Part shown: positions 43,839 through 53,678 of the stretch, one piece after another
How the letters are laid out: each line of letters begins with the position of its first letter
Position numbering within the stretch: the stretch's first letter is position 1
From: Desulfobacteraceae bacterium
Lineage (GTDB): Bacteria > Desulfobacterota > Desulfobacteria > Desulfobacterales > Desulfosarcinaceae
Reading direction: 5' to 3'
DNA: 64,000 nucleotides
Assembly (NCBI GenBank): GCA_003599575.1
Contig: QZKV01000039.1
Location: 1-64,000, forward strand
Notes under the pieces: generated by a model
What the model saw: the letters and a program-made list of their open reading frames with translations, nothing else
Database searches by the model: none
What the model was told of the DNA's origin: nothing
Made by a program: the position numbers and the translations under genes

Positions 43839-45785
43839 TTGAGGTCAGATGAATTCAAGATTTGTGCGTGCGACACCATCCCCAAATGTCTCAGGCAAGG
43901 GGCGGCACGCTGGGGCGATAGGGTCTATATGCGCCAGAAGAACCTTGGCATCTGGCAACGCTATTCTTGGGATGACGTCTATGGTCAGGTCCGGGACCTA
44001 TCGATGGGCCTGGTGAAATTGGGACTTAAACGGGGGGAAACCGTCGCCGTCATCGGCGAAAACACGCCAGAGCTTTTCTGGGCGGATTTCGGAATTCTCT
44101 GTGCGGGCGGCAAAGTGGTGTGCCTTTACCCGGACATGACGCCGGATGAGATGCTCTATATCCTGCGGCACGCCGAAGCTGTCTTTCTGGTTGCCGAGGA
44201 CCAGGAGCAGGTGGATAAATACCTGGAAATCGGCGACCAAGTGCCCGGTATACGCAAAATCGTCTATTGGAACGGCCGCGGCATGTGGCAGTACCAAGAC
44301 GATTTCCTGATGACGTACAAGGACCTCCAGAAACTTGGCCGCCAGCACCATGCCGACAACCCTTCCCAGTTCGAAGAAAACATCGATGCGGGTCTACCCA
44401 CGGAGATCGCCGTCCTCAGCTACACCTCGGGTACTACCGGAACCCCTAAAGGCGTCGTGTTGACCCATAACTATCTGCTCGACAACGCCTTCCGGGTGTT
44501 GCAGGCCAATCACTTCGAACCTTTCACCCAATATCTTTCCTATCTATCACCGGCATGGGTTACCGAGCATTTTTTTGTTGCAATAGGGCTGCTGCTTCCT
44601 CTTGTCTACAACTTCCCGGAAGAGCCCGAAACCGTCCTGGCCAACATCCGTGAAATCGGAGCCGAAGCGCTGGTTTTCGGACCCAGACAGTGGGAGAGTC
44701 TGGCAGCCACGGTCCAATTCAAAATGAACGGAGCCGGTACCTTGAGGCGCTGGGTTTATGATTTCGGACTTAAAATCGGAATGAAAATCGCCCGTGAGCG
44801 CACCGTCGGGGAGCGGGCCGGCTGGGGATGGCATCTCCTGTACCCGATAGCGGAGCAATTTGTTCTCGGCCCCATCCGGGATAACCTGGGCCTGGAAAAG
44901 ACATATTTCGCACTCACCGGCGGTGCGCCGGCCGCCCCTGAAATATTTAATTTCTTCCATGCCCTGGGAATCAAACTGCGCAACATTTACGGCAGCACCG
45001 AGATGGGGCTCTATACGCAGCACATGGGAGATCGATTCGATCCTGCCACAATGGGCCGATGGTATACGGTGCCCGAGGAAATCGGGCCGCCGCTGGAATG
45101 GCGTATCGACGATGACGGCGGGCTGCTGATACGCGGTGGCTCCGGGTTTTCCGGATACTACAAAGAACCCGAAGCAACCTGCAATGCGCTGAAAGAAGGA
45201 TGGTTTATCACTGGCGATGCCATCCGCATGCTCGAAAACGGTGAACTGGTTTTTCTGGATCGGGTCAAAGATCTCAAACGACTGTCCTCCGGGCACCCGT
45301 TTCCCCCGCAATACATTGAGACGCGCTTGCGTTTCAGTCCTTTCATCAAAGATGCCATGATCATCGGGGACGAAGAGAAAGACCATGTGGCCGCTTTTAT
45401 CATTATCGACGCAGACAACGTCGGCCAGTGGGCCGAGAAGATAGGCATCACTTACGCATCGTTTACGGATTTATCGCAGAAAACGGAGGTCTGCACGCTC
45501 ATCCGGAAAGAAATCGATCGCGTCAACAGGTTTCTCGATGAAGCTTCGCGTGTCAAGCGGTTCGTGAATCTATCCAAAGAGCTAGATCCGGACGAGTCCG
45601 AACTGACCCGGACGCGAAAGCTGCGCCGCGGGCTGCTGGAGAAACGCTACCGCAGTCTTATCGATGCTATTTATGCCGGTCAGGAAAGTTTCGAAATGGA
45701 CATACCGGTAAAATACCGTGACGGGCGCAAAGGGGTGATGAAAAGCTTCACGCGCATCAGCACAATCGAAACGGTCACTGCCTGA
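43839..45785 (+). CDS. Long-chain/aryl acyl-CoA synthetase (AMP-forming, FadD15-like)
   Basis: 648 residues from TTG 43839, the best start visible, with AGGGA about 9 bases upstream. The AMP-binding signature YTSGTTGTPKGVVLTH, the GSTEMG motif (NIYGSTEMGLYTQH), GWFITGDAIR and FLDRVKDLKRLSSGHPFPPQYIE give a complete ANL enzyme of the FadD15/ACSBG subgroup. It converts the imported acid to acyl-CoA with ATP. Its place between LivG and LivH suggests that the transporter's substrate is the acid it activates. Confidence 0.9.
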   Translation: MRSDEFKICACDTIPKCLRQGAARWGDRVYMRQKNLGIWQRYSWDDVYGQVRDLSMGLVKLGLKRGETVAVIGENTPELFWADFGILCAGGKVVCLYPDMTPDEMLYILRHAEAVFLVAEDQEQVDKYLEIGDQVPGIRKIVYWNGRGMWQYQDDFLMTYKDLQKLGRQHHADNPSQFEENIDAGLPTEIAVLSYTSGTTGTPKGVVLTHNYLLDNAFRVLQANHFEPFTQYLSYLSPAWVTEHFFVAIGLLLPLVYNFPEEPETVLANIREIGAEALVFGPRQWESLAATVQFKMNGAGTLRRWVYDFGLKIGMKIARERTVGERAGWGWHLLYPIAEQFVLGPIRDNLGLEKTYFALTGGAPAAPEIFNFFHALGIKLRNIYGSTEMGLYTQHMGDRFDPATMGRWYTVPEEIGPPLEWRIDDDGGLLIRGGSGFSGYYKEPEATCNALKEGWFITGDAIRMLENGELVFLDRVKDLKRLSSGHPFPPQYIETRLRFSPFIKDAMIIGDEEKDHVAAFIIIDADNVGQWAEKIGITYASFTDLSQKTEVCTLIRKEIDRVNRFLDEASRVKRFVNLSKELDPDESELTRTRKLRRGLLEKRYRSLIDAIYAGQESFEMDIPVKYRDGRKGVMKSFTRISTIETVTA

Positions 45786-45841
45786 TATTGCAGACGATCG
45801 AACATAATAAACGAAAGATTCCCAGAACAACAGAAGCAGCC

Positions 45842-45877
45842 TCGATCCTGCCTTCTTACTCGATCCTGCCTTCTAAA
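45842..45877. repeat. Short direct duplication
   Basis: TCGATCCTGCCTTCT occurs twice in tandem just before the livH ribosome-binding site. Confidence 0.6.
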
Positions 45878-45888
45878 GGTGGTCAGCT

Positions 45889-46785
45889 ATGGAATACTTT
45901 TTTGTCGATCTGGCTCAATACACTTTGGAAGGCACACTCAAAGGCCTCCTCTATGCGGTGGTGGCGATCGCGTTTATTGTGATTTACCGTTCCGGACGGA
46001 TATTGAATTTGGCCATTGGGGAGATTCTGATCTTCATGGCATATATTCTCTGGACGTTTTTTTCGCTCGCCGTTCTACCCTTCTGGATAGCTCTGACAGC
46101 ATCGTTTCTTGCCGCCGTCATACTGGGTCTACTCGTGGAGCGCACCATATTCAGGCCTTTGATAGGTCAGCCGATATGGGCAATTATCATGGTCAATATC
46201 GGACTGATGATACTGATCCAGGGGATCGTACAGGTTGCCTGGGGCGGCACGGAAAGGCCTTTTCCAAAAATCTTTTCTGAAGAACCGGTGAAAATCGGTC
46301 CTCTAATCTTCACCAATTCCATATTCTGGGGCGGATTGTTGAGCCTGGCGATTGTGGCCGCGCTGACGATCATTTTCAGCCGCACACGTTGGGGGCTCAA
46401 GCTGACGGCGGTTGCCGAAGAACACATCGTTGCGCAGGCGATGGGCATTTCGGTCCAGAAATCAATCGCGATCGCCTGGATTATCGGATGCCTGCTGGCG
46501 ACATTCGCCGCCATCGTGTTTTTAAATGGCGGGACCTTGACCTTTGCTGCGGCGGCTATCGGGCTGCATGCCCTTCCGGTGGTATTGCTGGCGGGGCTCG
46601 AATCGATTCCCGGGGCGGTCGTCGCCGGCATCATTGTGGGGGTAGGAGAATCATGGGCGGCCGCTTACCTGGATCCCTACACGGCGGGGGCCATGTCCCA
46701 GGCTTTTCCGTATCTTTTGATGCTGCTGGTCCTTCTTATTCGACCGCAGGGGCTTTTTGGCTGGAAGATCATTGAGAGGGTCTGA
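45889..46785 (+). CDS. livH: ABC transporter permease, LivH-type
   Basis: 298 residues. ATG 45889 has AAGGTGG upstream. About eight hydrophobic segments; the first-third GRILNLAIGEILIFMAYI and the later GLKLTAVAEEHIVAQAMGISVQK cytoplasmic loop, then PGAVVAGIIVGVGESW, are LivH landmarks. The stop lies 3 bases before livM. Confidence 0.9.
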   Translation: MEYFFVDLAQYTLEGTLKGLLYAVVAIAFIVIYRSGRILNLAIGEILIFMAYILWTFFSLAVLPFWIALTASFLAAVILGLLVERTIFRPLIGQPIWAIIMVNIGLMILIQGIVQVAWGGTERPFPKIFSEEPVKIGPLIFTNSIFWGGLLSLAIVAALTIIFSRTRWGLKLTAVAEEHIVAQAMGISVQKSIAIAWIIGCLLATFAAIVFLNGGTLTFAAAAIGLHALPVVLLAGLESIPGAVVAGIIVGVGESWAAAYLDPYTAGAMSQAFPYLLMLLVLLIRPQGLFGWKIIERV

Positions 46786-46788
46786 TTT

Positions 46789-47850
46789 ATGGCGCTTTTA
46801 CCTTGCGGCGTGCACTTTGAATCCTATCAAAAAGAAATGGCGTACATTCATACCCGGAAGCAATGGGTGTGTTTGCTGCTTTTTATTCTACTGCTTTTTC
46901 TGTTGCCCCTGATGGTCAGCGTTCGTTTCGTGGCCATGTTCAACATGGCCGCGATGATATCCATTGCTGTGGTAGGGCTTCAGATCACAACCGGTTATGC
47001 CGGCCTGATCAATTTAGGCCAGTCTGCGTTCATGGGGATGGGGGCTTTTGTTTGTGGTTCGCTGGCAGTCAACTTCAATCTGCCGTTCTGGATCACCATA
47101 CCTGCCGGCGGTCTGGGAGGTGCAATTCTGGGTGCCATCTTCGGCATTCCTGCACTTCGCATAAAAGGATTCTACCTCGCCATGACAACCATTGCGGCTC
47201 AAGTTATTTTCCCGCTGATCATCATGCACATGCCCAGATCCTGGTTCGGCGGTGCAATAGGGCTGAACCTGGAGCCGGCGCGACTGGGAAGCATCACTTT
47301 CAACACCGATGTATCGCTCTATTACCTGGTTTTAACAACTGCAGTAGTAATGATTTTCTTTGCCTTCAACCTGGTGCGCGGCAGAACAGGCAGAGCCTTT
47401 GTGGCCATTCGCGACAACGACATCGCCGCCGAAATCATGGGGGTGAACATTTTCTTTTACAAAACCCTGGCTTTCGCCATCGGAGCCATGTACGCCGGCG
47501 TGGCCGGAGGATTATGGGCATATTATCTCAGATTTGTAGGCGCTGATCAGTTTACGCTCTATTTCTCCGTCTGGTACATGGGCATGCTGATCGTCGGCGG
47601 TCTGGGCAGCATTTTAGGTGCCATCCTGGGCACCATCTTCATTCGTATGCTGCTGGAAACCATCACCTACCTGGCACCTGTGCTCGTGGAGTTCTTTCCG
47701 CAGGTGGGAGGCGGGATCTGGTTTGCCGGAATGAACATTATTTTGGGCGGGGCCATCATCATTTTTCTCATTTACGAACCCAGAGGGCTGTACAACCGGT
47801 GGCGAATTGCCAAGACCAGTTTCCGCATCTGGCCTTTTCCACATATGTAA
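46789..47850 (+). CDS. livM: ABC transporter permease, LivM-type
   Basis: 353 residues as read; the true start may be ATG 46837, since neither start has a strong ribosome-binding site. Multiple membrane segments contain NAGLINLGQSAF-like TGYAGLINLGQSAFMGMGA and the loop GRAFVAIRDNDIAAEIMGVN, both diagnostic of LivM. It ends with the usual Arg-rich tail after EPRGLYNRWR. It partners LivH in the membrane channel. Confidence 0.9.
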   Translation: MALLPCGVHFESYQKEMAYIHTRKQWVCLLLFILLLFLLPLMVSVRFVAMFNMAAMISIAVVGLQITTGYAGLINLGQSAFMGMGAFVCGSLAVNFNLPFWITIPAGGLGGAILGAIFGIPALRIKGFYLAMTTIAAQVIFPLIIMHMPRSWFGGAIGLNLEPARLGSITFNTDVSLYYLVLTTAVVMIFFAFNLVRGRTGRAFVAIRDNDIAAEIMGVNIFFYKTLAFAIGAMYAGVAGGLWAYYLRFVGADQFTLYFSVWYMGMLIVGGLGSILGAILGTIFIRMLLETITYLAPVLVEFFPQVGGGIWFAGMNIILGGAIIIFLIYEPRGLYNRWRIAKTSFRIWPFPHM

Positions 47851-47966
47851 CGACGTGCCTAACGGCGCCTGGATTTCAAAAGGGGCGTGTTGTCTGATCC
47901 CCATTTCTTTCAACAGAGCTGCGGATTACAGGCAAAAAATAACCACATAAGTGAAAGGAGAGCAAC

Positions 47967-49205
47967 ATGGGCAAATACGGTCGGCGCATTTGTTTTTTGC
48001 TGGGGCTTCTGCTGGCTTTGGGTATGTGGGTTCAGCCCATTGCGGCAGCCGAGTACATGGTCACCATTTCTGTTGATTACACAGGACCTTACGCAGTAAT
48101 CATGCCGCCCTTCGAAACGACCCGCAAGGCGTTCTTTGCCTGGTGGAACGAAACCAAAGGCAAGGAGTTGGGCGTGCAGGTCAAGACCAAGGACTACGAT
48201 ATGCGCTACGACCCCAGCGTCGTGGCCAGCACATGGCCGGGTATTCTTACCGGTGACCGCCCCATTGCGCACATGGGGTTAGGAGGGCCCGATGTGGCTG
48301 CGCTGATGAAGCGGCTTCCGGAGGACAAGGTGCCGCTGATCATGTCCACTGCAACCTATGGGTTTATCTGGCTGCCGAATACATGGGTGTTTCAGCCTCG
48401 TCCGACCTATGCGCACGAAGCAGCCGGATTCTTCAACTGGGTTCATATGAACATGATCAAGGACAGGCCAATACGGATCGCCGGGATCAATTCCAAAGTG
48501 TCGCCGGCATACGTCGACATGATCGACGGTATCGAATCCTTCTGCAAGGCCACCCCCTGGGCCGAGTATGTCGGAACAGAGTGGATTCAGATGAAACCGG
48601 TTTCGCTGACCAGCGAGGTCAGGCGTCTGTCGCGCTTGAAACCGGACTTTATCTGGATTTCCACCAACACCACGCATGTGATCGGTGCGATCAAAGCTCA
48701 AAAAGAGTTGGGTATTCACATTCCCATTCTCGCTGCGACCCACAACGGCGTTCAGATGTCAGCCACGGCTGCCAAGGATCTCAGCCTGCTGGAAGGCCAT
48801 TACGATTCCGGTGCCGTGGACCCCGGCCTCAATCCGAATGTGCCGGGAGCCAAGATCTACGCTGAATACTGTCAGAAGCTCGGTTTGGAAAACAATTGGA
48901 ACTTGGTTGGCGTGCAGGCGGCCATCATGCAGCTGATGACCCTCAGGGCTATCGAACGAGCGGCCGCTATGGTGGGACCGGATAAAATCACGGGTGAGGC
49001 TGTCTACAACGCCATGTTCGCCAAGCCGTTTACGGAAGCGGACCTGCTGGGTCTTGCGCCGGATTTGACTTTTGACAAAGAGGCGCCTTTTTCGACCAAA
49101 AATCTGAAAATAAAAGCCACTACCGTCAAGAACGGCAAGCAAGAGATGGTCGGCCAGGACTGGATAGCTGTACCTGATATTCCCAAATGGGTTGAGAAAA
49201 AGTAA
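47967..49205 (+). CDS. livK: ABC transporter solute-binding protein, LivK-type (peripla_BP_6)
   Basis: 412 residues. ATG 47967 follows AAAGGAGAG. The signal peptide ends IAAAE. The mature protein is a type I periplasmic-binding fold (YTGPYAVIMPPFETTRKAFF; PDFIWISTNTTHVIGAIKAQKELG). It lacks the tight sequence match to leucine-binding proteins, so its ligand is more likely an organic acid, judging from the acyl-CoA ligase in the operon. Confidence 0.88.
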   Translation: MGKYGRRICFLLGLLLALGMWVQPIAAAEYMVTISVDYTGPYAVIMPPFETTRKAFFAWWNETKGKELGVQVKTKDYDMRYDPSVVASTWPGILTGDRPIAHMGLGGPDVAALMKRLPEDKVPLIMSTATYGFIWLPNTWVFQPRPTYAHEAAGFFNWVHMNMIKDRPIRIAGINSKVSPAYVDMIDGIESFCKATPWAEYVGTEWIQMKPVSLTSEVRRLSRLKPDFIWISTNTTHVIGAIKAQKELGIHIPILAATHNGVQMSATAAKDLSLLEGHYDSGAVDPGLNPNVPGAKIYAEYCQKLGLENNWNLVGVQAAIMQLMTLRAIERAAAMVGPDKITGEAVYNAMFAKPFTEADLLGLAPDLTFDKEAPFSTKNLKIKATTVKNGKQEMVGQDWIAVPDIPKWVEKK

Positions 49206-49243
49206 GGTGCTGCAGCGACCCTGGCTATTCAGGAGGGGCATTG

Positions 49244-50038
49244 ATGCTGGAACTTGTCAATGTGGAAATGATCTACAATAAAGTCATACTGGTTCTGAAA
49301 GGGGTTTCTCTGCAAGTTCCAGAGGGAGGTATCGTTGCTCTCCTGGGGGCAAACGGCGCCGGCAAGAGCACCACGCTGAAATGCATCTCCGGCCTTGAAC
49401 ACACCGAAGAAGGGGAGGTCACCCGCGGGCAGATTTTATTTAATGGCCGTCCTATAGAAAAGATGGACCCCACGGATATCGTCCGGCTCGGCATCGTTCA
49501 AGTGGTGGAGGGCCGCAAGGTCCTCCAGCACTTGACTGTCGAGCAGAATCTTCTGGTCGGTTCCCACCTCAGATCCGATAAGGCCGCTGTCAAGAAAGAC
49601 ATAGAACTCGCTTACAACTATTTCCCGACCTTGATGAAGTTGCGAAACAGAGCTTCAGGATATCTATCCGGCGGCGAACAGCAAATGCTGGTGGTTGCCC
49701 GCGCCTTAATGGCCCGTCCCAAACTGATGATACTGGACGAACCCTCCCTTGGTTTGTCCCCGTTGTTGGTAAAAGAGATCTTCCGGGTGCTGAAGGAATT
49801 GCATGACAAGGAAGGCATCACGCTGCTTCTGGTGGAACAAAATGTCAAGCTCGCGCTCTCGATTGCGCAACACGCTTACATTATGGAAAACGGCCGGATC
49901 GTTCTGGAAGGAAGCTCCGAGAAACTGTTGCAAAATGAAGACATCAAGGAATTTTATCTTGGATTGAACTTGTCTGGAGGGCGGAAAAGCTACCGCAATG
50001 TCAAACATTATAAGCGCCGCAAGCGCTGGCTGGGTTAG
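49244..50038 (+). CDS. livF: ABC transporter ATP-binding protein, LivF-type
   Basis: 264 residues from ATG 49244 (AGGAGGGG upstream). Walker A GANGAGKST, the signature YLSGGEQQMLVVARALM, Walker B LMILDEPSLGLSP and the switch His region LLVEQNVKLAL are complete. VQVVEGRKVLQHLTVEQNL is the LivF-specific stretch. A basic tail (KHYKRRKRW) extends beyond the usual end. It is the second ATPase of the Liv transporter. Confidence 0.9.
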   Translation: MLELVNVEMIYNKVILVLKGVSLQVPEGGIVALLGANGAGKSTTLKCISGLEHTEEGEVTRGQILFNGRPIEKMDPTDIVRLGIVQVVEGRKVLQHLTVEQNLLVGSHLRSDKAAVKKDIELAYNYFPTLMKLRNRASGYLSGGEQQMLVVARALMARPKLMILDEPSLGLSPLLVKEIFRVLKELHDKEGITLLLVEQNVKLALSIAQHAYIMENGRIVLEGSSEKLLQNEDIKEFYLGLNLSGGRKSYRNVKHYKRRKRWLG

Positions 50039-50070
50039 ACTCCTGCTTGCCGATCGTGAGGAGCCAATGA

Positions 50071-51237
50071 ATGGATTTTGATCTCACCTCGGAACAATCA
50101 ATGATTCGCAAGGAGGTGCGCCGTTTCGCCCAAAAGGAGATCGCTCCGCAGGCAGAAGAAATGGAGCGTACCGGAGAATATCCCTATGAAATCATCAAAA
50201 AAATGGCAGGACTTGGCCTCATGGGCATCCCGTTCCCGGAAGCCTATGGCGGCATGGGCGGTAGCTGGGTTGCCATGCACCTGTGTATCGAAGAGGTTTC
50301 CCGTGTTGATGGTGCCTTAGGCGGTCTTCTCGATGTAACCACCAGTGTGGTAGGCCAGGAAATCGCCGTTTTCGGCACGGAAAAACAGAAGAAGAAGTGG
50401 CTCGTTCCCATAGCCCAAGGAAAGGAAATAGGGGCATTTGGATTGACGGAACCGAACTCGGGCTCCGACGCTGGCGCTCTGCAAACCACTGCGGAATTAA
50501 AGGGTGGTGAATGGGTACTCAACGGCACAAAACAATTTATAACCAATATCGGCCTTGATTGTGCTTCCATGATTATAGTGGCGGCTCGTGTCAAGGGCGG
50601 AGACAACGCCGATACGATATCGACTTTTATTGTACCAAAGAATGCTCCAGGGTTCAGGTTAGGGGAAAGATACAGGAAAATCGCATGGCATAGCTCGGCC
50701 ACCCATGAAGTGGTTCTATCCGATTGCCGCGTGCCGAAAGAAAATCTGCTTGGGGATCCCCAACGTGGTTTTGCCCAGCACCTGGCAGTGCTGGAAACCG
50801 GGCGAATCAGCATTGCCGCAATCGCCGTGGGTGTAGCCCAAGCCTGCCTGGACGAAGCGCTGAAACACGCTCGAGATAGAAAGCAGTTCGGGCGCCCTAT
50901 TTTCGATTTTCAGGCAATCCAGTTCAAGCTTGCTGATATGGCCGTATCTATTGAACTGGCTAGAAATCAGTACCTTAAGGCAGCATGGTTGAAGGACCAG
51001 GGGCGGCCGCATGCGTTCGAGGCATCGGCCGCCAAGCTTTATGCATCGGAAATGGCGGAAAAGGTGGCCAGTGACGCGCTTGAGATTCACGGGGGATATG
51101 GCCTGATGGAAGAGTACCCTGTTGCTCGTTACTATAAGGGGGTAAAGATCCTTCAGATTGTCGAAGGCACATCGGAGGTCCAGCGTCTGATCATCGGAAG
51201 AATTCTCGCAAGCCAGGCAAAAAAACAGGGATTTTAG
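50071..51237 (+). CDS. Acyl-CoA dehydrogenase (butyryl/glutaryl type)
   Basis: 388 residues. ATG 50071 has GTGAGGAG upstream. All landmarks are present: FGLTEPNSGSDAGALQTTA, FITNIGLDCASMIIVAA, KIAWHSSATHEVVLSDCRVP, GRISIAAIAVGVAQACLDEAL, and the catalytic loop VEGTSEVQRLIIGR, which has Glu in GTSE-V. It likely oxidises the acyl-CoA produced by the ligase in the same operon, with ETF as acceptor. Confidence 0.93.
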   Translation: MDFDLTSEQSMIRKEVRRFAQKEIAPQAEEMERTGEYPYEIIKKMAGLGLMGIPFPEAYGGMGGSWVAMHLCIEEVSRVDGALGGLLDVTTSVVGQEIAVFGTEKQKKKWLVPIAQGKEIGAFGLTEPNSGSDAGALQTTAELKGGEWVLNGTKQFITNIGLDCASMIIVAARVKGGDNADTISTFIVPKNAPGFRLGERYRKIAWHSSATHEVVLSDCRVPKENLLGDPQRGFAQHLAVLETGRISIAAIAVGVAQACLDEALKHARDRKQFGRPIFDFQAIQFKLADMAVSIELARNQYLKAAWLKDQGRPHAFEASAAKLYASEMAEKVASDALEIHGGYGLMEEYPVARYYKGVKILQIVEGTSEVQRLIIGRILASQAKKQGF

Positions 51238-51691
51238 TTCAGTCAGCAGCGCCCAGGACACTTCCTCTGATCCCCTGGCGTTGCAAGCCAATATCTGCGG
51301 TGCCAGGAAAGTTTGCGAAACGGCCGGGGTCGACCCGCAGAAGGATATTGATTTGGTAGAGATGCACGACGCATTCTCCGGAGAAGAGTTGGCGGCCTAT
51401 GAAATGCTGGGACTTTGCAGGCCGGGCGAAGGGGTTTCGCTTGCGCGTTCCGGTGCTGTAGAATTGGGGGGTCGCTGCCCCGTCAATCCCAGCGGTGGTT
51501 TGCTATCAATGGGACATCCTTTGGGCGCATCCGGTGTTCGCGTAGTCATCGACGTTGCAAGGCAGCTTTGGGGGGAAGCGGGTAAAAATCAGGTAGAGGG
51601 GGCAAAAGTCGGGATGGCTCAAATGCTGGGGGGTGTTCTTGCAGGCATAGAATCTCCGGTAGTTGCCGGTATTCACATACTGGTAAAATAA
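51238..51691 (+). pseudogene. C-terminal fragment of an SCP-x-type thiolase
   Basis: Open from the stop of the acyl-CoA dehydrogenase to TAA 51689-51691. It encodes ARKVCETAGVDPQKDIDLVE, then MHDAFSGEELAAYEMLGLC and the GHPLGASGVRVVID motif. The N-terminal two-thirds with the nucleophilic Cys is missing, and the HDCF motif reads HDAF. TTG 51281 is the only nearby start. It is probably a truncated gene left after a deletion, although a stand-alone C-terminal domain cannot be excluded. Confidence 0.65.
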
Positions 51692-51990
51692 ATCGGGTCG
51701 TTATCAGTCATAATTTGCACTAGGGTTCTAACTGCCGCTCCCGTAGCCGCTTGAATCTGGCTAATTGCCTGACGCACTGCAGCGGTTCGGGCATTGCGGT
51801 AGGCTTCACCAAAATTTTCAATCCACCTTATGGCTTCTACATCGTTTATCGTCCCCAGATACCGCTGAGTGGTTGATAGGTTCGTGTGCCGCAGGATGAT
51901 CTTGCTCACGAGCTCGATCGGAACTTCGGATCGACTTGCATAGGTGGCCGAATGTCGACGCAGATCGTGCGGTCTGAGATGGATGCCCAC
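51673..51990 (-). pseudogene. C-terminal fragment of a tyrosine recombinase (phage integrase family)
   Basis: The minus-strand frame encodes HLRPHDLRRHSATYASRSE, then a KIILRHTNLSTTQRYLG segment. This has the catalytic R of HDLRRH, the LRH motif and the catalytic Tyr of TQRYLG. The N-terminal domains and the first catalytic Arg are absent. It lies between the truncated thiolase and the KaiC-like gene, so an old integration may have caused the truncation. Confidence 0.75.
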
Positions 51991-52205
51991 AATTTTTCAT
52001 GCCTTTAGCACCATCGCCCGGGCTGCTTCATAGTGATCACCTGCTCGGGGACTCCCGCCTAAAAGCAAATAAAGTAAATCGGATCAATTTCGCAAGGTTG
52101 CTTATCTCACATCGCATGTTTAGGATTGCTAATAATGCCATGCAGACGGCGCTTCGGGGAACCAAATGGCGAACTGAAGCGACAAAAAGGTATAAAAGGG
52201 CCACC

Positions 52206-53678
52206 ATGAGGACTGCAGGGAACAACGATGCACGTATGGTAAAAACAGGAATTACGGGACTGGATGAAATTCTCAAAGGGGGGCTGGCTCGGGGTTCTAT
52301 TCACCTCGTGGAGGGCCGATCAGGGACCGGCAAGACCACCTTGGGCCTGCAGTTCAGCCTGGAAGGGATGCAGGACGCAGAAAAGGTGCTGTATTTCACG
52401 CTTTCGGAAACACGGCAGGAGCTGGAGAGGGTCGCTCGCTCGCATGGATGGCAGATCGATGGTTTGCATATATTGGAAGTTGGATCTAATAAAGAGCAAG
52501 CATCCAGCATGTTTCATCCCTCCGAGGTGGAGCTGGGCCAGGCAATCGGGCGCCTCCAGGACGAAGTGGCCAAGGTGAAGCCCGCACGGGTTGTCCTGGA
52601 CTCGCTTTCCGAATTTCGCATTTTGGGACAGAATTCCATCCGCTATCGTCGAGAGCTTATGAACCTCAAGCGTTTTCTTGGTTCCCAGGAGTGCACAGTG
52701 TTGATGCTGGATATCAGTTCCAGAGATGATGAAGGTGCCCGGGAATTGATGGACGGTGTAATTGATTTGGAAGCATCGGCTCCTGACTACGGAACAGATC
52801 GACGGAGGCTAAGGGTTCTAAAAATGCGAGGCAAATCCTACGTGGGCGGTTTCCATGATTTCATCATCCATACCGGTGGCATTCAGGTGTTTCCCCGGCT
52901 GATAGCGGCCGAGCATCGGCAGGAGCATACCGTCGATATTCTGCACAGCGGCCTGCGCGGGCTGGATGAGCTTTTAGGGGGCGGGATCCGCACCGGAAGC
53001 AGCACACAGCTGGTGGGTCCGGCCGGTACGGGCAAATCCAGTATCGCCATGCTGTTTGCCCAAAGCGCGCTTTCGCGTGGTGCGGCAGCGCTTTACTTCA
53101 CTTTCGAAGAGCGGCCCGAGCAGCTCCTCGCCCGGGCCAAAGGACTGAAGATAGACTTGCAGACCGGCTTGGAGAAAGGACTGCTGCTTTTGCAGCAGGT
53201 CGATCCGGCCGAGCTGTCGCCAGGCCATTTCGCTCAAATAATCCGGCAGCAAGTCGAGAGCAGAGAAACGGGAGTGGTTGTGATCGACAGCCTCAACGGA
53301 TACATGCATTCCCTACGGGGTGCATCTTTGACCATGCAGCTGCACGAGCTTCTTACCTATCTCAGTCAAAACGGGGTCTCGACATTTCTGGTCATGGGGC
53401 AAACCGGAATGGGCCTGAATTGGGAAACGCCGGCGGATACCAGTTATTTGGCCGACGCGGTGCTGCTGTTCAGATTTTTCGAAGTGAAGGGGGAGGTCCG
53501 CCGGGCGCTTTTGGTTCTCAAGCAGCGAAGCGGCACTCACGAGCACACCATCCGGGAACTGCGTTTGGTGCCCGGGGGCATCACAATCAGTGAACCGCTT
53601 CGGCAATTTCAGGGTCTGATCCAGGGTTCTCCAGTCTCTTCAGGGGTGTCCGACCGAATTGACAAAGGGGCCCAATAA
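52206..53678 (+). CDS. KaiC-like double RecA-fold ATPase
   Basis: 491 residues from ATG 52206 (AAAGGG upstream); the open frame extends to 51999 without a better start. Two KaiC domains: the first with TGLDEILKGGLARGSIHL and Walker A EGRSGTGKTT, the second with RGLDELLGGGIRTGSS and GPAGTGKSS, each with a hydrophobic Walker B strand ending in DSL (RVVLDSLSE; GVVVIDSLNG). It lacks the KaiC C-terminal Ser/Thr phosphorylation tail as far as I can tell. The stop TAA is followed at once by the ATG of the hybrid kinase, so the two are translationally coupled. KaiC-like proteins next to PAS kinases are recurrent in bacteria and probably act as ATP-driven signalling partners. Confidence 0.88.
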   Translation: MRTAGNNDARMVKTGITGLDEILKGGLARGSIHLVEGRSGTGKTTLGLQFSLEGMQDAEKVLYFTLSETRQELERVARSHGWQIDGLHILEVGSNKEQASSMFHPSEVELGQAIGRLQDEVAKVKPARVVLDSLSEFRILGQNSIRYRRELMNLKRFLGSQECTVLMLDISSRDDEGARELMDGVIDLEASAPDYGTDRRRLRVLKMRGKSYVGGFHDFIIHTGGIQVFPRLIAAEHRQEHTVDILHSGLRGLDELLGGGIRTGSSTQLVGPAGTGKSSIAMLFAQSALSRGAAALYFTFEERPEQLLARAKGLKIDLQTGLEKGLLLLQQVDPAELSPGHFAQIIRQQVESRETGVVVIDSLNGYMHSLRGASLTMQLHELLTYLSQNGVSTFLVMGQTGMGLNWETPADTSYLADAVLLFRFFEVKGEVRRALLVLKQRSGTHEHTIRELRLVPGGITISEPLRQFQGLIQGSPVSSGVSDRIDKGAQ

